NCBI GenBank assembly: GCA_963966185.1
Contig: CAWZYM010000318.1
Span: forward strand, 518,001 to 582,000
Reading direction: 5' to 3'
DNA length: 64,000 nucleotides
Origin: Rhabditoides inermis
Taxonomy: Eukaryota; Nematoda; Chromadorea; Rhabditida; Rhabditidae
Shown here: piece after piece, positions 60,493 through 64,000 of the stretch
Numbering within the stretch: position 1 is the stretch's first letter
Layout: every line of letters begins with the position of its first letter
Translations under genes and position numbers: made by a program
The notes under the pieces: generated by a model
What the model was told of the DNA's origin: nothing
Databases searched by the model: none
What the model saw: only the letters and a program-made list of their open reading frames with translations

Positions 60493-60892
60493 GACCATTA
60501 CACCACATGACGTCATGTGGTGTACTCGTGACGTCATGTGCTGTACTTTTTTGCGGCTGTACTGGTGTACGGCTGTACGGCTGTACGGCTGAACTTTCCA
60601 GGTTGCCTTCTTAGAACGCGAATTATCGGCCGGTCGAATTCACAGGACAGCTAGGTCCAACCAGGGTTATTCTGAGGTGTTTGGCGGAGAGCCAAACTCG
60701 TCGGCATCTGGGACGGTCACCGTGACCTTCCCACTTTTTGACCCAGATGTTGATGACGTCATGATAAACAAACATTGTTTTGGAAAACTGAAATTGACAT
60801 ATTCATGATCGCCTTAACACGGCATGGCCGTAGTGTCACTCATTTGTTCACTGGCCCGTGAACTCAGACGCACGCTACGACGCATCAGTGCC

Positions 60893-61484
60893 GATAGTAG
60901 GAAGGGAGTGCACATGTTAGAAGCTGCTGGGCTAGGAAGGAGCTGCTTTTGCCGGAGTTGCACCGCATGAGGAAGGAGTTGCACGTTGATCAATTTAGTA
61001 AAAGAATAGCATTTTTGCACAATGTTTGACACAGAAGGGTGTTTTCGACTGTATTGGATCGAATACAGTAGTATGAAACTGTACCAGCCGGAGATCTGCA
61101 TTCACTAGTGATCTGATGTTTAGCTCATATCGAGGATTGATGCACTCTTATGGTACTAACAAAGATCATACAGCTGATGATACTGTAATATATGCGAAAG
61201 ACACATCGCATTACTCATGTAGGCTGATCAATGTACTGTTTCCGTGCCTACACCCTTATGTCTACTGGCATAATATCTATATCTCAATATACATTTCTAG
61301 AAGGCTGTAGTATTAGAACTTCTTTGTATATGATATTGTGAACATACAATACAGCCTAGAGATAAGATATGCATACGTATGCTATGTTTCGACACTACTA
61401 AAATAGTTCAAGTGCAACTCCTTCCCATAAAAGTGTAGCTCCTTCCGGAGCAGCTTCTACCATGTGCACTTCCTTCCTCCTATC
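60893..61484. mobile_element. Foldback element
   Basis: The left arm 60893-60985 (gtgcacatgttagaagctgct, gaaggagctgctttt, aggaaggagttgcac) is inverted in order at 61409-61484 (gtgcaactccttcc, agctccttccggagcagctt, ccatgtgcacttcc). The loop is AT-rich with no open frame of interest. A TIR or foldback transposon is likely. Confidence 0.65.
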
Positions 61485-63904
61485 ATCACCGCGTCGCGAT
61501 AGGCTCAAGCAATTTAGCAAAACTTGTGTTAGCGAAAGAAATCGAATCCACGGTTAACAGACATACATAGGAGACGCGTTGCGTATGAGTCGCGTGCGTT
61601 GAAATTCACGCAAATCAGTGAACGCGCGCTGGGCCGTGCTTCATCGAACGCACTATTGCAGAAGTCTGTAAAACCAAAATAAAATAGGTGACCGTGAACC
61701 CGGCGCATTTGTCGCTATGGGCTGTTAACCTCGGGGTCATTGTTGTCAATTTCAGTCGCAAACAACAGTTCCGCGCTCGCTGCTCAGGAAGCAGATTGTT
61801 TTGGAGGCTGCGTATGCCTTGATTTTTTGAATATTGGAGTAGAAGAGGTGAAACTATCTCAAGAAACGATTTTCTCTGAATATCGATTTTACACTTAAAC
61901 ACTCATATTGATTTGTTGGCGGTGATCACATGAGTTTACCTTTGTAAGACAAACGAAGTAAAGCCGGCCGCAAACAAAATAGAACGACGAGTTACTTTAC
62001 GACAACGAAACCTTAGCAGCAACAACAACATATCATCACGGCAATTCAGAGTGAGCAAATAGTAGAAATACAAACAGAACATACGCGACAAGCTTCTCAG
62101 CTTTTTTTTAAGTAGAAAAAAAATGTCATACACACTAAAGTCGGCTACAAAATTCCGGGAATGATGTGCATGTTAACCACACAAAATTATCAAGAGAGCA
62201 CGAAACACATTCCGGCTGGAGCACAAAAATGGCAGTTACGAGAGTATATTTTGCTGACGCATTTGTGGTGTGCGCGGCCGCGGAGGAAACAGCTGATAGC
62301 CTGTTCGATTGTTTTGGCTAATTTTATTGTGTTTTCTTACGTTTTTGTTGTTATTCAATTATTCATTTGTTATATAACAGTTGTAAACATCATTTACCAG
62401 GCGTTTTATTGTGTTGTTCACTCGTTGTAGTCACATTTCATCTTGAAGGTTATTCTAGGCGATATTACGTGATGTTGTTTATTGTTTTGTCTGTGTTGTA
62501 TTCTATGACGTCTATATAAATTGCTGATTTCAGGGTATGTACATTATTGGACCATGCCGCCACGCCTCTGAGGCCCGGCCGCGGTAGAAGCGCCATTACG
62601 CTATTTGTTTCATTCTGGTCAGTTGTTGTACCTCAGCAAACACATGTTTTGATTTTTGCATTGATTGATGGTTGTGTTTCAGTTTATGTGCGCATCTCGT
62701 GTGATTTGAAGCCCGCTGCAGTGGTCGCGTGAGCACCGGCGTCATCTCCCGCGTGTGTATCGTCAATTCAAGGTATGCACAATGGATATTATAGATTTGT
62801 TTATGAATATCATACGTCTGCGCTCATGTATCCGTTGAGACTTACTGTGTTTAATTGATTGTTGTGTTGCAGTAGTTGCGCGAGTCTCGTTGTGATGGGG
62901 GCGTTCCCGCGTTCGCGTGTGCATCACCGGCGCCGTCTACTCTGCCAAGGTCGCACGCTCATGTGTCAAGGTATACGATTGTTTCTTATGTTGATAACAT
63001 GTAAATAAGAATCGCGTTTACGTTGTTTGGTTAACGTAAGTTGTACATTCATATTTTGGGTAACCGAGTTACTGTAATTGTGTTATTGTGTGAAACCTAT
63101 ATGTTACAGGTATCAATCAACGAGCCATCCCAGATAGCACAGCGGCACCTCCGCTCAAGAAGCCAACGGCTGATCATCAAACTAGAACAATGTATTCATT
63201 TAGTGAATGTGATGTACATTTTGATTGAGTGAACTGATGATGTTTGTCGCTTTTGTTGTTTGTACATGGTAGTTATCTTTATACATGACCTATTTTATCT
63301 TATTTGTAGATAGAATGTGTGTTGTAAAGTACATAAACTATTATGATAGTGTTCTCGCGATTGTTCTTGTCATTTGATGACCTTTTCAGAAGTGTGAAAT
63401 AAGTTTCAAATACCACATTTCTTGTCGCTTTCTCATCGCCGGCGGTAATATCAGCTATCTCTTCTGCGACTCTTACATCTGCCTTTGTGGCGCAGCTGGT
63501 TAGATGATGGCCTATTGCGCTCACGGTCCCGGGTTCGATTCCGCCACGAGCTTTTTGTGTGTGCAAAAATGACCGATTGGCATGAGTCCAACCGAAGGGT
63601 CCAGCTACCGTAATTCTTGTGCACCGCCCATTCCTGGCCAGTTGGAGAGGACTTTAGCTATATAGAACAACAATCACTACTACGAATAATTTCGGCTTGT
63701 TTTCCGGTGTCGTGGAAAATTCATCACTTTATCACTTTATCACTTTATCACTTTATCGCTATCTTTTTTTAAACTATTTTTGTTCTATTTTATTGCAGAT
63801 CGTGTTTGGTGTGTTTTGCTCGAGCAAACCTACCGGAGGTAGGAGGAGTAGGAGTGACAGGAGACGTGGTGAGTGAGTGATTTAATTGTTATAGTTTTGA
63901 ATTT

Positions 63905-63956
<52 letters not shown>

Positions 63957-64000
63957 TATATTTACGCATTTTATGAATTCAAGATTGCCCATGGTGTAAC
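61485..64000. other. Right end of window: exon-like modules, tRNA-like unit, microsatellites
   Basis: Two similar modules, 62683-62772 and 62873-62970, are each preceded by tgtgtttcag/tgtgttgcag and followed by a gtatgc/gtatac donor. They share gcgtgagcaccggcg-type and tcaag ends but have no common open frame. A third possible exon starts at 63111 after gttacag. A tRNA-like sequence lies at 63482-63552 (gtggcgcagctggttaga, B-box gggttcgattcc). 63722-63757 is a (tatcacttta)n-type repeat and 63908-63952 is (AT)n. No protein gene is supported. Confidence 0.45.
63482..63552 (+). other. tRNA-like sequence (tRNA pseudogene or SINE head)
   Basis: A-box tggcgcagctggttaga and B-box gggttcgattcc are at the right spacing. 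The T-arm and acceptor stem do not pair well (gcctttg against cacgagc), so it is probably not a functional tRNA. The A-box is the same as in the TTAA element at about 27440. Confidence 0.6.

Larger units (their letters stand above)
57497..60607. mobile_element. Outer TIR element of a nested set
   Basis: GGCAACCTGGAAAGTTCAGC at 57497 is inverted at 60588-60607. Both ends continue inward with three tandem gccgtaca units and ccagtac. Flanks ttctaaga (57489-57496) and ttcttaga (60608-60615) match at 7 of 8 positions, suggesting an 8-bp target duplication. No transposase is visible. The interior is occupied by at least three further inverted-repeat elements. Confidence 0.8.

Overview
This is eukaryotic, animal-type DNA. 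The genes are cut into short exons (24-224 nt) with GT-AG introns. The sequence is full of satellite DNA, GA/CT microsatellites and nested transposons. A rapsyn-like gene (TPR array plus RING-H2) and a TMCO4/DUF726-like gene point to a metazoan. Neither is vertebrate-like in detail, so an invertebrate or early-branching animal is likely; I cannot name the species. There are no bacterial operons, CRISPR arrays or riboswitches.

Layout. 1-15952 is a tandem satellite with a monomer of about 343 bp. Its left part is organised into higher-order repeats mixing 343-bp monomers with ~370-bp monomers that carry a long hairpin. Two copies of a 550-bp TIR element, each with a clean 9-bp target duplication, sit inside it. 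It ends in a head-to-head inversion at about 15952. From 16.1 to 25.4 kb lie two inverted paralogous zinc-finger-like genes (16763-17302 + and 21426-20404 -), a CK1/TTBK-like kinase fragment (- strand) and a dead LINE split by a Helitron-like element. A Ulp1-like (C48) cysteine protease gene follows on the - strand (26668-25374). An unrecognised + strand gene with phase-consistent exons occupies 29674-32132. 32.1-36.6 kb is mostly microsatellite and foldback DNA.

36612-49355 holds the rapsyn-like gene, 19 proposed exons including a conserved MGQ start. Its 7-kb intron 10 contains a second Helitron-like copy in opposite orientation, an (ATT)n array of about 360 bp, and a long inverted-repeat element whose right arm has been invaded by a LINE and by a TTAA-flanked TIR element. 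50642-55663 is a TMCO4-like gene with an alpha/beta-hydrolase nucleophile elbow. It has an in-frame TAG at an exon end, apparently lacks its central exons, and carries a partial tandem exon duplication. A - strand gene for a small membrane-anchored protein of unknown function (57037-55861) converges on it. 57497-60607 is a set of nested TIR elements including a textbook hAT MITE, followed by a foldback element and weak exon-like modules up to 64 kb.

The genes do not form a pathway. The main theme is genome architecture. Repeated tRNA-like (pol III A/B-box) modules occur inside TIR and foldback elements, transposons are inserted inside one another in a readable order, and genes have been disturbed by small inversions and duplications.
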